The translations under genes and the position numbers were made by a program. DNA of 64,000 bases from Siphonodentalium dalli. Taxonomy: Eukaryota; Mollusca; Scaphopoda; Gadilida; Siphonodentaliidae. The notes below the pieces were generated by a model. The model saw nothing but the letters and a program-made list of their open reading frames with translations, had not been told where the DNA came from and did no database searches. Numbering within the stretch: the first letter of the stretch is position 1; each line of letters starts with the position of its first letter. Shown in pieces: positions 1 through 11,499 of this stretch. The stretch is taken from assembly GCA_032622095.1 (NCBI GenBank), contig CP136062.1:1860001-1924000 (forward strand), written 5' to 3'.

Positions 1-303
1 TTCAACTGCATCCCCAACCAAACACCAAACTCCCAGGTTCAACTGCATCCCCAACCAAACACCAAACTCCCCGGTTCAACTGCTTCCCCAACCAAACACC
101 AAACTCCCTGGTTCAACTGCATCCCCAGCCAGATACCAAACTCCCCGGTTCAACTGCATCCCCAACCAAACACCAAACTCCCTGGTTCAACTGCATCCCC
201 AACCAGACACCAAACTCCCCGGTTCAACTGCATCCCCAGCCAGATACCAAACTCCCCGGTTCAAATGCATCACCAATCAGACACCAAACTCCCTGGTTCA
301 ACT
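1..303. repeat. 37-bp minisatellite, about 8 copies
   Basis: Tandem units beginning GGTTCAACTGCATCCCC recur every 37 bp (starts at 36, 73, 110 and onward) and run off the left edge of the window. Copies differ by a few substitutions (AACCAAACA against AGCCAGATA; CTCCCTGG against CTCCCCGG). The array ends at about 303, where sequence unlike the repeat begins. There are no unique spacers between the units. Confidence 0.95.
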
Positions 304-539
304 GTTTTGCCTGTCGCATTACCTCGGTGTTTACCATGACTTATAACGGATACGATTTTTGCTTACCGTTTTCTTTCAGTGTGCATTTCTATATATACCC
401 GTTTACACTAGTATGCATGTAGAACTGTACACAGATCTACACCAATGTAAACGTCCTTTATTTTCAGCTCTGTTCACATCTTATATCTATATTTGCGAAT
501 GTCTGTCTGTCTGTGTTCTATAGAAATTCACAGAGGACC

Positions 540-1092
540 ATCTAGATGATGCCAAAGGGGTCTACTAAGAGTAGCTTTTTACGAGAAAGATAATGGTCGG
601 GGTTAGAATTTTCTAAAGTGACGCCATTGTTGTCAGGGGCAGAAAAGGGGGAGGGGCAGAAAAAAAATTAGTCGCCGATTGCCACCAAACTTATATATAA
701 TCATCCCCATAATATGAGGAATCTAATGGCGTGGTTTACATATGGCAAAAGTCGCGCCGCTCGCGTCAGGGGTGCCCGGAAAGGGGGGTAGTTTTTTTTT
801 CTGTCGCCGATTGCCATGAAACTTACATATAATCATCCCCATGATATGAAGAATCCAACGGTGTGGTTTAAATATGTCAAAAGTGGCGTCGTTTGAGTCA
901 GGGATGAACGGAAGGGGAGAGGGGCACCAAAATTGATAAAACTAATTTTAGCGCCGATTTCCACCAAATTGATATATATTCTTCTTCATGATACAAGGAA
1001 TCTAATTGTGCGATTTAACAACGCCAAATTATTGTTTTTAGATGAGAGATTGTGAGGGGTGGGCACTAAATTTGATAATAAGTCGCCGATGT
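540..1092. repeat. Degenerate tandem repeat, ~132-148 bp unit, about 4 copies
   Basis: The phrase GTCGCCGATTGCCACCAAAC, followed by an ATATAATCATCCCCATRATATGA-like stretch and a G-rich block, recurs at 671, 803, 951 and 1082. Each unit ends with a run such as GGGAGGGGCAGAAAA or GGGGGGTAGTTTT. Copies are clearly diverged, so the array is old. No open reading frame is shared between copies. Confidence 0.85.
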
Positions 1093-2069
1093 AACATACG
1101 AAATTTGTGGCAAAGAGGAATAATCCAGTATAATAACCGAACCTATCAGCGCTACGCAGGTTACAAGCAACACATTATATAGAGTTACGCTTCTTAGATT
1201 TGTGTAGGGTCAGCATTTAAACAAATCTGGCTGCTGATTGGTTGATTATCATTGAAGGAAAATCCCCTGAGCGGGAACAGAAAATCATAGCCTACGTAAA
1301 TGTGGCGACCATTTTTGTCTAGATGGCCAGGAAGAGTCTGGTGGGGTCCAGAACTGTTGGAAGGGGTCTCGGTATTCTATGCTGCTGATTTTTGTGCAGT
1401 AAATGGGGTAGTTATGGAAACGCAAGACTAAATATCGTTTGGAAAAAAAATACCGAAAAGGTCGCGTTTGTTGTCACCAAATGGTGTATCGGATGACGTT
1501 ATAAGGGAAAATTGAACACTTGAAGTTCAAATAGGCTTAACCCATCGATGGCGGGACTTATAGTTAACACTGTCGCCTATGGAAAATGATTACTTGTCTG
1601 TAACCTATATGCAGAATAAAAATGGGATTTGTCTGAGCGGGAATAGCTTATTTTGATTGAAGCCTATTAAGTATATCGGTGGTCGTAGCTCGTCACCTAC
1701 TCATATACACGAGGTTTGACGCCATAAAATCACATGTCTTTTCCCGCCAAGTGCATCTCGATGGAAATACGATAGCAACACACATTACAAATATCGCGTA
1801 CGTGTGACTAAACCTCACTAATGATAGGCATGTTGCGAACTACCAGTTGACATTCAAACGCCAAGCGCGAGAAACACATAATTCACACGAAGCACGTGCA
1901 CGTCACGGTCTTTATTGTGTTTTAGTACCCAGAGAAGATTCACCTTGTCCAGTTGTCCTTCGAGTTGACTTGACGATGAGTTTTAAAGGTGTAACATTCG
2001 TGACGTAGTGCAGCCTGATTAAAACCAGAATGGAACTGATCGTTTGTTGAACTTATTATCTGAACAATT
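1093..2069. other. No recognisable feature
   Basis: Mixed-composition DNA. I found no convincing exon, repeat or RNA gene here on either strand. The far upstream exon or exons of the METTL24-like gene could be in this or a neighbouring gap, but I could not identify them. Confidence 0.5.
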
Positions 2070-2346
2070 TCTATGGGATAACTACTCATGTATGAGTATA
2101 GAAAGGGTTAATTAAAATAAACATGTTGGGTAATATATAGAACTATGGGATAACTATTCAGGTATGAGTATAGAAAGGCTTAATTAAAATAAACATGTTG
2201 GGTAATATATAGAACTATGGGATAACTACTCATGCATTAGTATAGAAAGGCTTAATTAAAATAAACATGTTGGGTAATATATAGAACTATGGGATAACTA
2301 CTCATGAATGAGAATAGAAAGACTTAATTAAAATAAACATGTTGGA
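2070..2346. repeat. 72-bp tandem repeat, four copies
   Basis: GGGATAACTACTCATG starts at 2075, 2147, 2219 and 2291, an exact 72-bp period. Each unit continues with a TAATTAAAATAAACATGTTGG stretch. Copies are nearly identical, so the expansion is recent. A diverged single-copy relative of the unit and its left flank (TGTTTAACTTATTATC then TAACTACTCGTCAATG) occurs at about 22700-22800, which shows that the unit was taken from a dispersed repeat. Confidence 0.93.
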
Positions 2347-2745
2347 AATTGAGCACACATAACCTTTAGCATACATCGCGTCCTATTTATATTTATTTGC
2401 AGGATGTCTTGTGCAAGGTGATCGCCACACAATTAAAATCTATGACAATTGGAATTGTCCGATATGCATAACGTACCTTCGCCCCACCATATCAAATCAA
2501 ATCATTTAATCACGGAACGAGTTTGACACTTGGTTTCGGCGATTCTCTTTGAAACCATATATAATCATATAACGTTTTAAAAATGCATGTATAGACAGAC
2601 TATAAATCGTGATAAAATTTCTGGTCTTCCAAAATGAATGTCTATGAGAAACTTGAATGCCTTAAAGTCTCACAATGAGACTTTTTCCGCAACAATAATT
2701 TTTTTTCCGAGTTATCCCCCTGCATAGCTTTTTTATATTATAATA
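2347..2745. other. No recognisable feature
   Basis: AT-rich sequence between the 72-bp array and a MITE fragment. Nothing identifiable. Confidence 0.5.
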
Positions 2746-2860
2746 GGTTGGCGATTATTGCAATACGATAGAGGAACACTCTGACTTTCGTACTCAGATT
2801 CATACATTTTTGTACCTCGCTTGCCTGACCGAAATTTTACGGGGAAATGGCTAATTTGGA
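2746..2860 (+). mobile_element. MITE fragment, 9-bp-TSD family (one end only)
   Basis: It begins GGTTGGCGATTATTGCAATA and continues ACGATAGAGGAACACTC, then matches, with divergence, the reverse complement of 40325-40440, including GCTTGCCTG and ATGGCTAATTTG. Only this terminal ~115 bp is recognisable; the rest of the ~320-bp element and its other terminus are missing. It is an older, truncated relative of the two complete copies at 40121 and 45070. Confidence 0.8.
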
Positions 2861-4172
2861 TTTATTTGTCGTTCTAGATATGGTTATTGTGCCTTTTATC
2901 ATTCCTTTTCATGAAAACAAATTAAAAACAAGTCGAATATGTTATGATAATTTTTAAACATTCTTGTGCATGAAATTGGGGATAAATTGTTCCCAGAGTT
3001 AGAGTACGTTATTTCACAGTCCGTATTCGCCACCCCTGCACATTCGCAATGCGCAGCCGAACTTCCGGTGTAGAATTTTTATGTGTTAAAAATAAATAGT
3101 TTTTTCATCTGTCATATCTGCTTGTTTCGTTCATTATTCGCAGAAAATGTGTATCTCATTCTTTCGTGTACATAACGGATTAGATATAGACTGTTTTAAC
3201 CCGTTTGGATGTTAGAAATACCGCTTAATTATCAGAAAATATCATGTGAAGTGACGGGACCAATCCGAATATCGCACACTGGACTTTCACTTTGTGAAGT
3301 TGGTCAACATGACCGCTTTCGCAGATTGCTGCTTCCAGCGTAGAAGGATACGCACTACGTTCATGACTGAACTAACACTGGACTGGTCACAGACACTGTG
3401 TGTGAGTCACTGAGTGTGGCAGGTCAGGCTATGCCGTATTCAACTGTTATTATCATGGACATTGACTCGAATAAGTGAATAGCACTGATTGACCCAAGGC
3501 AATGGAAGAATGCAAACAATGTGAATGTAATGATTATTGCAAAATATGATGATTATAGTTCTATTCTGGACTCCTCAGCCCTTCAATGCTGAAATGCAGT
3601 CAACGCTGAAATGCAGTCAACGCTGACGCCGTAAAAGGTCATTGAATGTTCAGAATTCAGATTCTATCATTCTGCAAAGTACATTAGACTGATTAGAAGT
3701 ACAGTAGCTACATGTGTGTGAACTTGTGAAGGGTAGAACATGATATGGAGATTGGAGAATCAGAATGGCAATGGCACCACTCACCAGTGTCAGTGAATCG
3801 AGTGAGGATGTTTACCAAACATGTCATGAAACATGCAGACATGGACAATGCTGTGAAATGGATTATAATTCACCAGACTCCCGGATCATGATCATAAGTT
3901 ACCGGTACATACTAGTAACATTCCGCCTTTGATCATTAGATCAAGACTAAACCAGACTTGGATAATGAGTAATGGACAAAGACAGTTACATGTTACACAT
4001 GCGGCTGCACATGGTTTTGATTCATTAAAATTATTTTGTAAAAATCATGAACTTATGTTATCAAAATCAATGACTAACAGTGATCACCAAAGTCACTTAC
4101 TGGTACATTGTTTATGCCAAACAACAGGTCTGACACAACTTGAATTCCATTGTACCGGTACATGTACCGTAT
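2861..4172. other. No recognisable gene
   Basis: There is a short direct duplication near 3590-3625 (AATGCAGTCAACGCTGA twice). A 34-codon ATG frame at 3309 has no support from homology or splice context. Nothing else identified. Confidence 0.5.
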
Positions 4173-4509
4173 ATACCGCTATACTTAAAGTAATTGACCA
4201 CCAATAACGTGGTGTCACCCCGTTAATATGGCGGTATCCTCCAATACCGCAGTACTGATACCGCTTGTTAACGCGAACAAGTATGTGTGAGTAAATACCT
4301 CCCCTCAAAGAGTTCCATGAAAATCACTGCGGTATTCAACAAAATTAATGCGGTGCCCGCTAAAAGACCGCAGTATCATTATCGCCCAATACCGTAACTC
4401 CACCGCCATGACCGTCTCGATACCGCTACCGTTTATTACCGGTATCACCGCGGTCATGACCGGGGTATCACCCCGTTTTTCTGGTCAATTACTTTGAGAA
4501 TAGCGGTAT
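4173..4509. mobile_element. 337-bp inverted-repeat element (MITE-like)
   Basis: The ends are ~28-bp inverted repeats: ATACCGCTATACTTAAAGTA at 4173 is mirrored by the reverse complement of 4482-4509, with about two mismatches. The interior is full of ATACCGC/GCGGTAT and ACCGCGGTCATGACCGG palindromic words and could fold on itself. There is no coding capacity. The superfamily is unknown; a TA duplication at the edges is possible but not clear-cut. Confidence 0.75.
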
Positions 4510-5802
4510 TCAACTATTATGAAGTGGTGAAAATATCTCATGTACGGTACCTACTACATGTACTAAGTACAGTATATATATCGGTGCTGGCATTTTTGAT
4601 TATTTAACTGATTTACTTGTACTAGTAGTTAGAATTTTGAAATCATCTTGGTGAGAAGTTATTTATAATGTCATTCAAATGGCATACCGGTACATGCACA
4701 TGTACTTCTGCCATTATGAAATAAACAGGTCTCCTGTAATAAGCTGTAGAATTCTTTTTATATTGGAATATGATGCCTTCTCATTTGCTCTGTTAAAATT
4801 ATAGTGTTATATATATGTACATTTTAAGTGGTTGTGCATTACGAAGTGAGATGATTCCATGAAGTTTTAGTAAAAATAGAGAAAACCTGGAGTTTACGTA
4901 TATACCGTACCAGTATACATTGTGTATGGTAGTACAATTAAGATATAATACATGTAGTTGAATATCACTATGATAGTTGAATTCAAGAAGAGCCAGACTT
5001 GATAATGACTTACTCATATTAGCATCTACATGTACTAGTAACGGTACTCTCATGTGCAATAATAGTGTCAATAATATGATAGTGTCAACACTGTTATTAT
5101 ATTTGGAGAACACTTCCCATGATCAGATCACTAAGAGACATAGAGTGAAATTGCTGTGGTTACTATTATTAATTTTAGCTAAAAAATCCCACCATCACTA
5201 TTATTAGTTTGTCTCTATTATTACGCAACTTAGAGGATGTTGTCTGAATGAACTATCATTTATTATATTACCTGATGTATCAGAACAAATTAAAAAGGTA
5301 ATAAACAGGCCAGACACCTACATGTACAGTATGGTCGGTTCCAGTACTGCTAGTGTTATTGTACCAGTACTGTTTATATTCAGTACTAGGAAAATTTAAT
5401 GAAAGTTATGCAACGAATGATTGTGTAGGCCTACTGATGTTAAAAGGAGTATAAATTTAAAATGACCTTGCCACTTTATCAAACACATCGCTATTGATAT
5501 AATACTCAATAATGAGTTTGTTAAAGTGGTGCGCTCGTTTTAAATTAACATGGAGAATATAGCAATTCATGTGGGTCCAATATGTGTACATATACATGTA
5601 TACCGGTACACGCAGAGCTGATTGATTTACAATTATGGCTTTCATTATATCGTAGACAAGGTGTGGGATGTTTCTTTCATTTTCAGATGCTGTTAAAATT
5701 ATTCATCAGGTTCACTGATTGTACCGTAGCTGGGACTAATACATGTATAACATATATTAGTCCCAGATTGTAGTGGGGTTGAGATATGGTTGCTGTTAGA
5801 TC
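4510..5802. other. AT-rich DNA with many ACATGTAC words; no gene
   Basis: The interval contains repeated GTACATGTAC/TACCGGTAC words and a short hairpin at 5727-5768, where CTGGGACTAATA faces TATTAGTCCCAG. The same CTGGGACTAATAT hairpin recurs at 7111-7153, so it is a small dispersed foldback. No exon was recognised. Confidence 0.55.
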
Positions 5803-6345
5803 TTAAAGGTACTCAATCCGAATTAACGGTCGCAAATTACTATTTCCTTGACTTTGGGGGTAAAAAATATTTGATTCGAGTCGAGGAACCCACCCACCAC
5901 AGCTCAGAGTGATCAGATATCGATGTTATAAATCTATTATTTTAATTGAAGTGGCCCAATAGACAGTCAACGAGAAGAATTTCATTGACCAAATTGCGGG
6001 CAAAGATGGATAACTCTAAAATCAAGTGGCTTTTTGTGTCAGATATTTGACAAACCGGCAAAATAGAAAGTCATCGAGAAGAATTTCATTGACCAAATTG
6101 CGGGCAAAGATGGATAACTCTAAAATCAAGTGGCTTTTTGTGTCAGATATTTGACAAACCGGTAAAATTTCGTTGAACAAAATGTTGATAAATAACAGGT
6201 TTTGTGCAATTTTATACTATAGTTGATGGTGCTTTTCATTATTTTTGGGCAATTATTAGATTCTGAAAACTGAAGCGTCATTTCAAAAAATGTTGTTGTT
6301 GGAATGTGATTATATGGGGACCCTCTGATCGGATTAAGTACCGGT
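5803..6345. mobile_element. ~540-bp non-autonomous element with internal 104-bp duplication
   Basis: The left end AAAGGTACTCAATCCG is mirrored near 6330-6345 by CGGATTAAGTACC. Inside, a 104-bp unit starting AGTCAACGAGAAGAATTTC is repeated in tandem (5965 and 6069). A second, inverted and partial copy of the family lies at 23630-23826 and ends with GGATTGAGTACCTTT. Two independent copies with the same end support a mobile element. No coding sequence. Confidence 0.7.
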
Positions 6346-7171
6346 ACCTGTAAGAGATTTTATGGTATCTGGTACATTTCATATTTAATTACATGTAGCA
6401 TGGCATTCAGAAATATGATATGTCGCCTTGAGGCAAAAAATTATATTACCATATTTATGGTAGTGATCGCCTACAATCCCTACATGTATTGACCAAAATG
6501 GACAGGATTACATTTTTCTCTTGTCTTGTCTATTTCATTCCTAACTTAGAAGTATGTCGATCTGGTAAATAATTGACTGGAGAGAATAGCATTTATGTCT
6601 TGGCCACTAACTGGGAGCTGTGATAATAATAGTAAGTTATCGTTGGAGACCCCCCCCCCCCCCACAATGGAGATCTCTAGTCGCATCCATGTAGCCAATG
6701 TGTCTTATACCTTATAACCGGGGAGGTGGCTACATGTAGATGGTCCCCATTGGTGGGTGGATGGGAAACTTGGGTTTGTCCACCTTGACATTTTCAAATG
6801 TACGTACCTTGAACCAGACCAAAGTCAAATGTTCTTGAAATACTACTTTGCACCCCCCCCCCCCCAGTTGAATTTTCCAAATGGTACCTCAAACATTTCC
6901 AACTGAAATGTCCAACCTGACACCCTCTAAACCTAAATTGTTCAACCGATAGCCATTCCGACCAAACTTTGGACCAAAAGTAGAAGAATATACTGCTGTT
7001 GGTCTAAAAACAACACATTCCCCCACTAAATACTGGTTGGAAAATCAAACAATCAATAATATATATTGTTTGTATCTCAGGATGTCTACTGTTCACATTT
7101 CTACCTACATGTAGCTGGGACTAATATATTATTATATATTATATGAGTCCCAGTCTCTAGTAAGCTATTAT
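6346..7171. other. No gene; poly-C tracts
   Basis: Two long C runs occur, near 6650 and 6852, along with the CTGGGACTAATAT hairpin at 7111-7153. Otherwise nothing recognisable. Confidence 0.5.
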
Positions 7172-7173
7172 TA

Positions 7174-8459
7174 TGGGAGGCCAAATTCACATTTAATAAT
7201 CAATTGCGCTTAAGCGCAATCATTGCGCTTAAGCGTAATTATTTGCGCTTAAGCGCGCTTAAGCGCAATTCATGGTTATATGTAACAAAACACCCCTGGT
7301 GAATAAATAGGTTTCTCCATAACTTAGCATTAACTCCTATTGACATGTCACTTCTTGGTTTCATTGGTTTGGATGGGTAGGGAGCTAGCCCAACTTCTTT
7401 ATCAAAATGGCTGACTCGCAATAGTCTCACCTTCTGTTTTAGTTGGAGCGATTCGTGATAGCATTATATTATCTTCGGTATATATTAGTTGGGGCTACTT
7501 GCAATAGCATTACTTTCTGTATTAGTCGGGGCGACATTGATTTTCTTAAATTTTCGAGTATACAGGCACACCATATGAGGGAAGCAAGCCCTCGGTGACA
7601 CCACATTCACACTATATGATCATGGAAATACTATAGATTTGTGCAAGAGCTGCTGATTTAATAAGAAAAACTAGAGCTTCAGGACTGAGACATCAAAGCT
7701 CCAGTAATTACACACCATTTTTTGGACAGGGATCAGCTGCAGGGATGCTGATAATATGAAAATAGAGTTTTTTCCCCCTGATTTAAGTCAATAAGTAAAC
7801 CATACATTAATGCTCTAATTAATCGACTCCTTAACCACAGCAGAATTATGGATAACTTTTCAGGATTTAGTCGGAAATATGGCTTGTTGCCATTCATCGG
7901 AAAGCTCTCGAGAGCTTTTCGATGAATGGCAACAAGCCATATTTCCGACTAAATCCTGAAAAGTTACCCATAATTCTGCTGTGGTTAAGAAGTCGATTAA
8001 ATAGAGCATTACTGTATGAGGTAAGAAAGCCCTCATGCAGTGACACAGCATGCATGTATAGGATATTACCATAGTAAAGGCTAAAATCTGTGCAAAAATA
8101 CATTAAAAACATCATACAAGACATTCCTAGAGTTCCGGGAAGGCGACATCAATTCTTTGGATAGAGGGATGCTGATAATATGTAATTAGGGGATTCTCCT
8201 TGTTGAACACATACCCACAGTTTGACTGTTGAGTACAGGTCAAAATTAGCCCAATGCTCATCTTGTGTTGCTAGGTGATACACCAGGTCATGCTAATAGT
8301 TTATGGGTAGGTTAGATAGTAGTCACAATTACGCTTAAGCGCAATTGATTGCGCTTAAGCGCAATTAAGCGTAATTAATTACGCTTAAGCGTAAATGCCC
8401 TATTTGCGCTTAAGCACAATATGTGGCAATTCATTATTAAATGTGAATTTGGCCTCCCA
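7174..8459. mobile_element. 1286-bp TIR transposon with TA duplication and GCGCTTAAGCGC arrays
   Basis: The left terminus TGGGAGGCCAAATTCACATT matches the reverse complement of the right terminus for 27 bp without a mismatch. It is flanked by TA at 7172-7173 and 8460-8461. Just inside each end is a cluster of the palindrome GCGCTTAAGCGC and variants (7204-7268; 8331-8418), likely transposase-binding sites. The interior has two diverged direct copies of a GAGGGAAGCAAGCCCTC...GATGCTGATAATATG block on either side of a nested palindrome. No transposase frame is present, so it is non-autonomous. TA duplication fits a Tc1/mariner-type or other TA-targeting superfamily. Confidence 0.85.
7808..8011. 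mobile_element. 204-bp near-perfect palindrome (foldback MITE)
   Basis: The whole segment is a self-complementary hairpin centred on CTCTCGAGAG at about 7910. Each arm is ~100 nt with only about five mismatches and almost no loop. It is nested in the middle of the 7174-8459 element. Near identity of the arms suggests recent formation or gene conversion between arms. The hairpin has open frames on both strands, but these are by-products of the palindrome. Confidence 0.9.
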
Positions 8460-8486
8460 TATATTATATGTTTTGGGTTGGGAGGT

Positions 8487-8748
8487 AGGCCTACCACCCG
8501 GGGGTGATACGTGGTGGCTAGGAGTGTTTTTATGTGGTATTTAGGGCGGGCCACCCACACATTCCGTTAAATCGGTCGAAATCCTTACCATTCTCGAAAA
8601 TGGTCCATACCCAATTTTCACCCCTCGGGGTGGTACCACCCGCGGGGGGTGATGGGTGGAGGTCGGGGTGTTTCTATGTGGTATTTCAATTTGGGGCGGG
8701 CCACACACCCATGCCGTCAAGTCTGCCGAAAGCGACATTTTTGAAAAT
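8487..8748. repeat. Tandem duplication, ~143-bp unit
   Basis: A block starting ACCACCCG-GGGGTGAT and containing TATGTGGTATTT, GGGCGGGCCAC and TCGAAATCC or TGCCGAAAG occurs twice (about 8488-8609 and 8631-8748). The copies are diverged. The C- and G-rich edges give overlapping spurious frames on both strands. Confidence 0.75.
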
Positions 8749-8892
8749 AAGGAATATATATATAGGGAAGGGAATAAGTTCCAAATGTCATGATCGTTGT
8801 GATAGCGCCATATACAAATGTCTGCCATTAGCATGAATTGTAATTCGCCAGACACAAAGAATGATGAGGCGATCAGCATAATAATTGCATTA

Positions 8893-9830
8893 GAATATCA
8901 ATTGTATGGAATACTATTATGGCCACTTCCTAATGGCGCTTTCGGTGCGCGCCGAAAGCGACAAAATGTGTGCCATTAGTAACGCGCCGAAAGCGACAAA
9001 TGTGCGTCGTTACGGTGCATGGCGGAATCTAGACCGTATACTATATAGATTGAAATTTGAGATATATGATGCATGTTTTTGCCGACTGGCCCACAAAGTG
9101 ACTCATTCCCAATCTACATGTTACCAATGTCAACAGTCATGGCAAATTTCACAATGATCCGACCAAAGTTACAACCTGTAGCCTATGCCAATGGCAATTG
9201 TCGACGGACGTACTTATGTTCGCAAACCACAGTGATTGGCGATGGGTATACCAAACCATGGCAAATTGGCAATATCTCAACTTGAATTTTCATATTCAGC
9301 AGCTTGAGCTAAAATGCATGCTGAAATAGAGTCTTACATATCAAATTATGCAGCTTCTCATGTCTCAGTCATAAATAATGATAATCCTATTTATTCGAAC
9401 AACGTATTCGGAAACACAAATGAATAGTACAACCACCGGTCCCTGGCACAAAATGGTCATAATACTAAAAGTACATATATATCAGACACAGGGGTCCCTG
9501 GGGGTCCGGAATTTTTTGTTATTATATTATTTTTAGGGTCACATTCCCCACTTTAAAGAAATAACACCAAGCTTGGTGAAAATGGCTTCAAAATCACAAT
9601 TTTTTCAAAATACCAAATGTGTTGACAGGACTGCCCCTTCCTTAAATAGTATAATAGTCTTTAAAACTAACATCCATAAAATGGGATAAAGCAAAACAAG
9701 TTTTAAAAATCCATTCCCAAATTCCAAAAAATGATCGATTTTTTAATAATCTGCCGATCTGCCCGTCCGTTTGATCGCCTATATATAGCAACAGTTATAA
9801 ACATTATCAGCGCCCTTAATCCCCGGGTTG
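8893..9830. repeat. ~1-kb tandem duplication, copy 1
   Basis: It begins AATATCAATTGTATGGAATA and ends with CGCCCTTAATCCCCGGGTT. It is followed directly by copy 2, which starts with nearly the same sequence. Near the start is a cluster of GCGCCGAAAGCGACAAAATG words in both orientations. The rest contains CCGACTGGCCCACAAA, CAATGGCAATTGTCGACGG and GCCGATCTGCCCGTCCGTTTGATCGCC-like stretches shared with copy 2. No conserved reading frame. Confidence 0.85.
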
Positions 9831-10896
9831 GAATATCATTGGTATGGAATACTATTAGGAACATTAGGAAACATATATCTCAAATTTCAATCTATATATA
9901 GTATACGGGCTAGATGCCGCCACCGAAAACGACAAAATGTGCGATATTAACGCATGTTTCGACGCGCAGAAAGCGACAAAAAGTGCGCCATTAGTAACGC
10001 GCCGAAAGCGACAAAATGTGCGTCGTTACGGCGCACGTTTTGTCGCTTTCGGCGCGCCGAAACATGCGCTAATATCGCACATTTTGACGCTTTCGGTGCA
10101 TGGCGGAATCTAGCCCGTATACTATATAGATTGAAATTTGAGATATATGATGCATGTTTTTGCCGACTGGCCCACAAAATGACTCGTTCCCAATCTATAT
10201 GTTACCAATTCCAACAGTCATGCCTAATTTCATAATGATCCGACCAAAGTTACAACCTGTAGCCTATGCCAATGGAAATTGTCGACGGACGTACTTATGT
10301 TCGGAAACCACTGGCGATGGATACCAACCCATGGAAAATTGGCAATATCTCAACTTGAATTTTCATGTTCAGCAGCTTGAGCTAAAATGCATTCTGAAAT
10401 AGCGTTTTATTTATCAAATTATGCAGCTTCTCATGTCTCAGCCACAAATAATGATAATCCTATTTATTCGAACAACGTATTCGGAAACACACATGAATAG
10501 TACTACCACTGGCCCCTGGCACAAATTGGTCATAATACTAAAAGTACATATATATAAGACACAGGGGTCCGGGAATTTTTTTTATTATATTATTTTTAGG
10601 GTCAAATTCCCCATTTTAAAGAAATAACACCAAGCTTGGTGAAAATGGCTTCAAAATCAATTTTTTTTCAAAATACCAAATTTGTTGACAGGACTGCCCC
10701 TTCCTTAAATATTATAATAGTCTTCAACACTAACATCCATAAAATAGGATGAAGCAAAACAAATTGTAAAAATCTATTCCCAAATTCAAAAACATTTCGA
10801 TTTTTTTTTTAATGTGCCGATCTGCCACTCCGTTTGATCGCCTATATATATATAGCCAAAGTCATAAACATTATTAGCGCCCTTAATCCCCGGGTT
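9831..10896. repeat. ~1-kb tandem duplication, copy 2
   Basis: This matches copy 1 over its length. It has an extra inverted segment near its start: 9862-9945 is the reverse complement of the 10097-10150 region (ATATCTCAAATTTCAATC, then GTATACGGGCTAGAT). As a result 9862-10150 can fold into a long stem whose loop carries the GCGCCGAAAGCGACAAAATG repeats. Copy 2 also lacks some bases of copy 1, for example in the ACAGGGGTCC block. The copies are diverged, so the duplication is not very recent. Confidence 0.85.
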
Positions 10897-11499
10897 ACGT
10901 GTATGATATGACCCTATGACCACATTTTCAGAGGGGTTAAGTCGTTTTGTCGCCTTTTTCCGGACAGACACACGAACTCAATTTATTTTTATTAGTAAAG
11001 GTTAGTGCTAATGTCACTACATGTATATATTTGCACGCGTGACACCCCGTCAACAACCCCGCCATCGCTAATGTACGTCCCTAGCCTCGGCACAGAAACT
11101 GACCAACATGCCGCGTCTGGACGTCGCCTTGATATGAATCTTGAAAGCATAATTTCGAGTTTTACTATACGAGTATAGGCTGCACTTTCAAGAATGAACA
11201 GTCCGTAGCTGCAGGTAAAATAAAGTCCATCCTGATTACGATGCGGCAAACTAACTTCATTTATATTATTCGATTAATACAAGCCATTACTCTTTTCATC
11301 ATTACTATCAATAAAACACGAATTATGCATGCACGCAAGAAACAGGTCTGTTGTGACAAACGCATGGCCAAATAGCCTGTCTCTTTGAAAAGCCGACGAA
11401 ATTCCTAACAGATGTACATCGTTTAGGAATTTCGTCTGCTTTCCAAAGAGACATACGCATCGTACTCCGGTATCAGGCTATAGCTATTAGGAGGCCAGC
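10897..11499. other. No gene; contains a 74-nt hairpin
   Basis: The only structure seen is an inverted repeat at 11379-11452, where GTCTCTTTGAAAAGCCGACG pairs with the reverse complement of the right arm. The arms are ~30 nt with two mismatches and the loop is about 14 nt. It could be a small foldback or a hairpin RNA; nothing tells these apart. Confidence 0.6.

Noticed and set aside
1-303. CRISPR-like appearance of regularly spaced repeats
   Set aside because: Units are contiguous 37-bp tandem copies without unique spacers, in a eukaryotic context. It is a minisatellite.
3309-3413. Short ATG frame (MTAFADCCFQRRRIRTTF..) as a candidate first exon of the METTL24-like gene
   Set aside because: It ends in a stop without a convincing donor in phase 2 and has no signal-anchor-like segment.
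7860-8124. Overlapping - strand frames of 70 and 76 codons
   Set aside because: They lie in the palindrome, whose symmetry produces matching frames on both strands.
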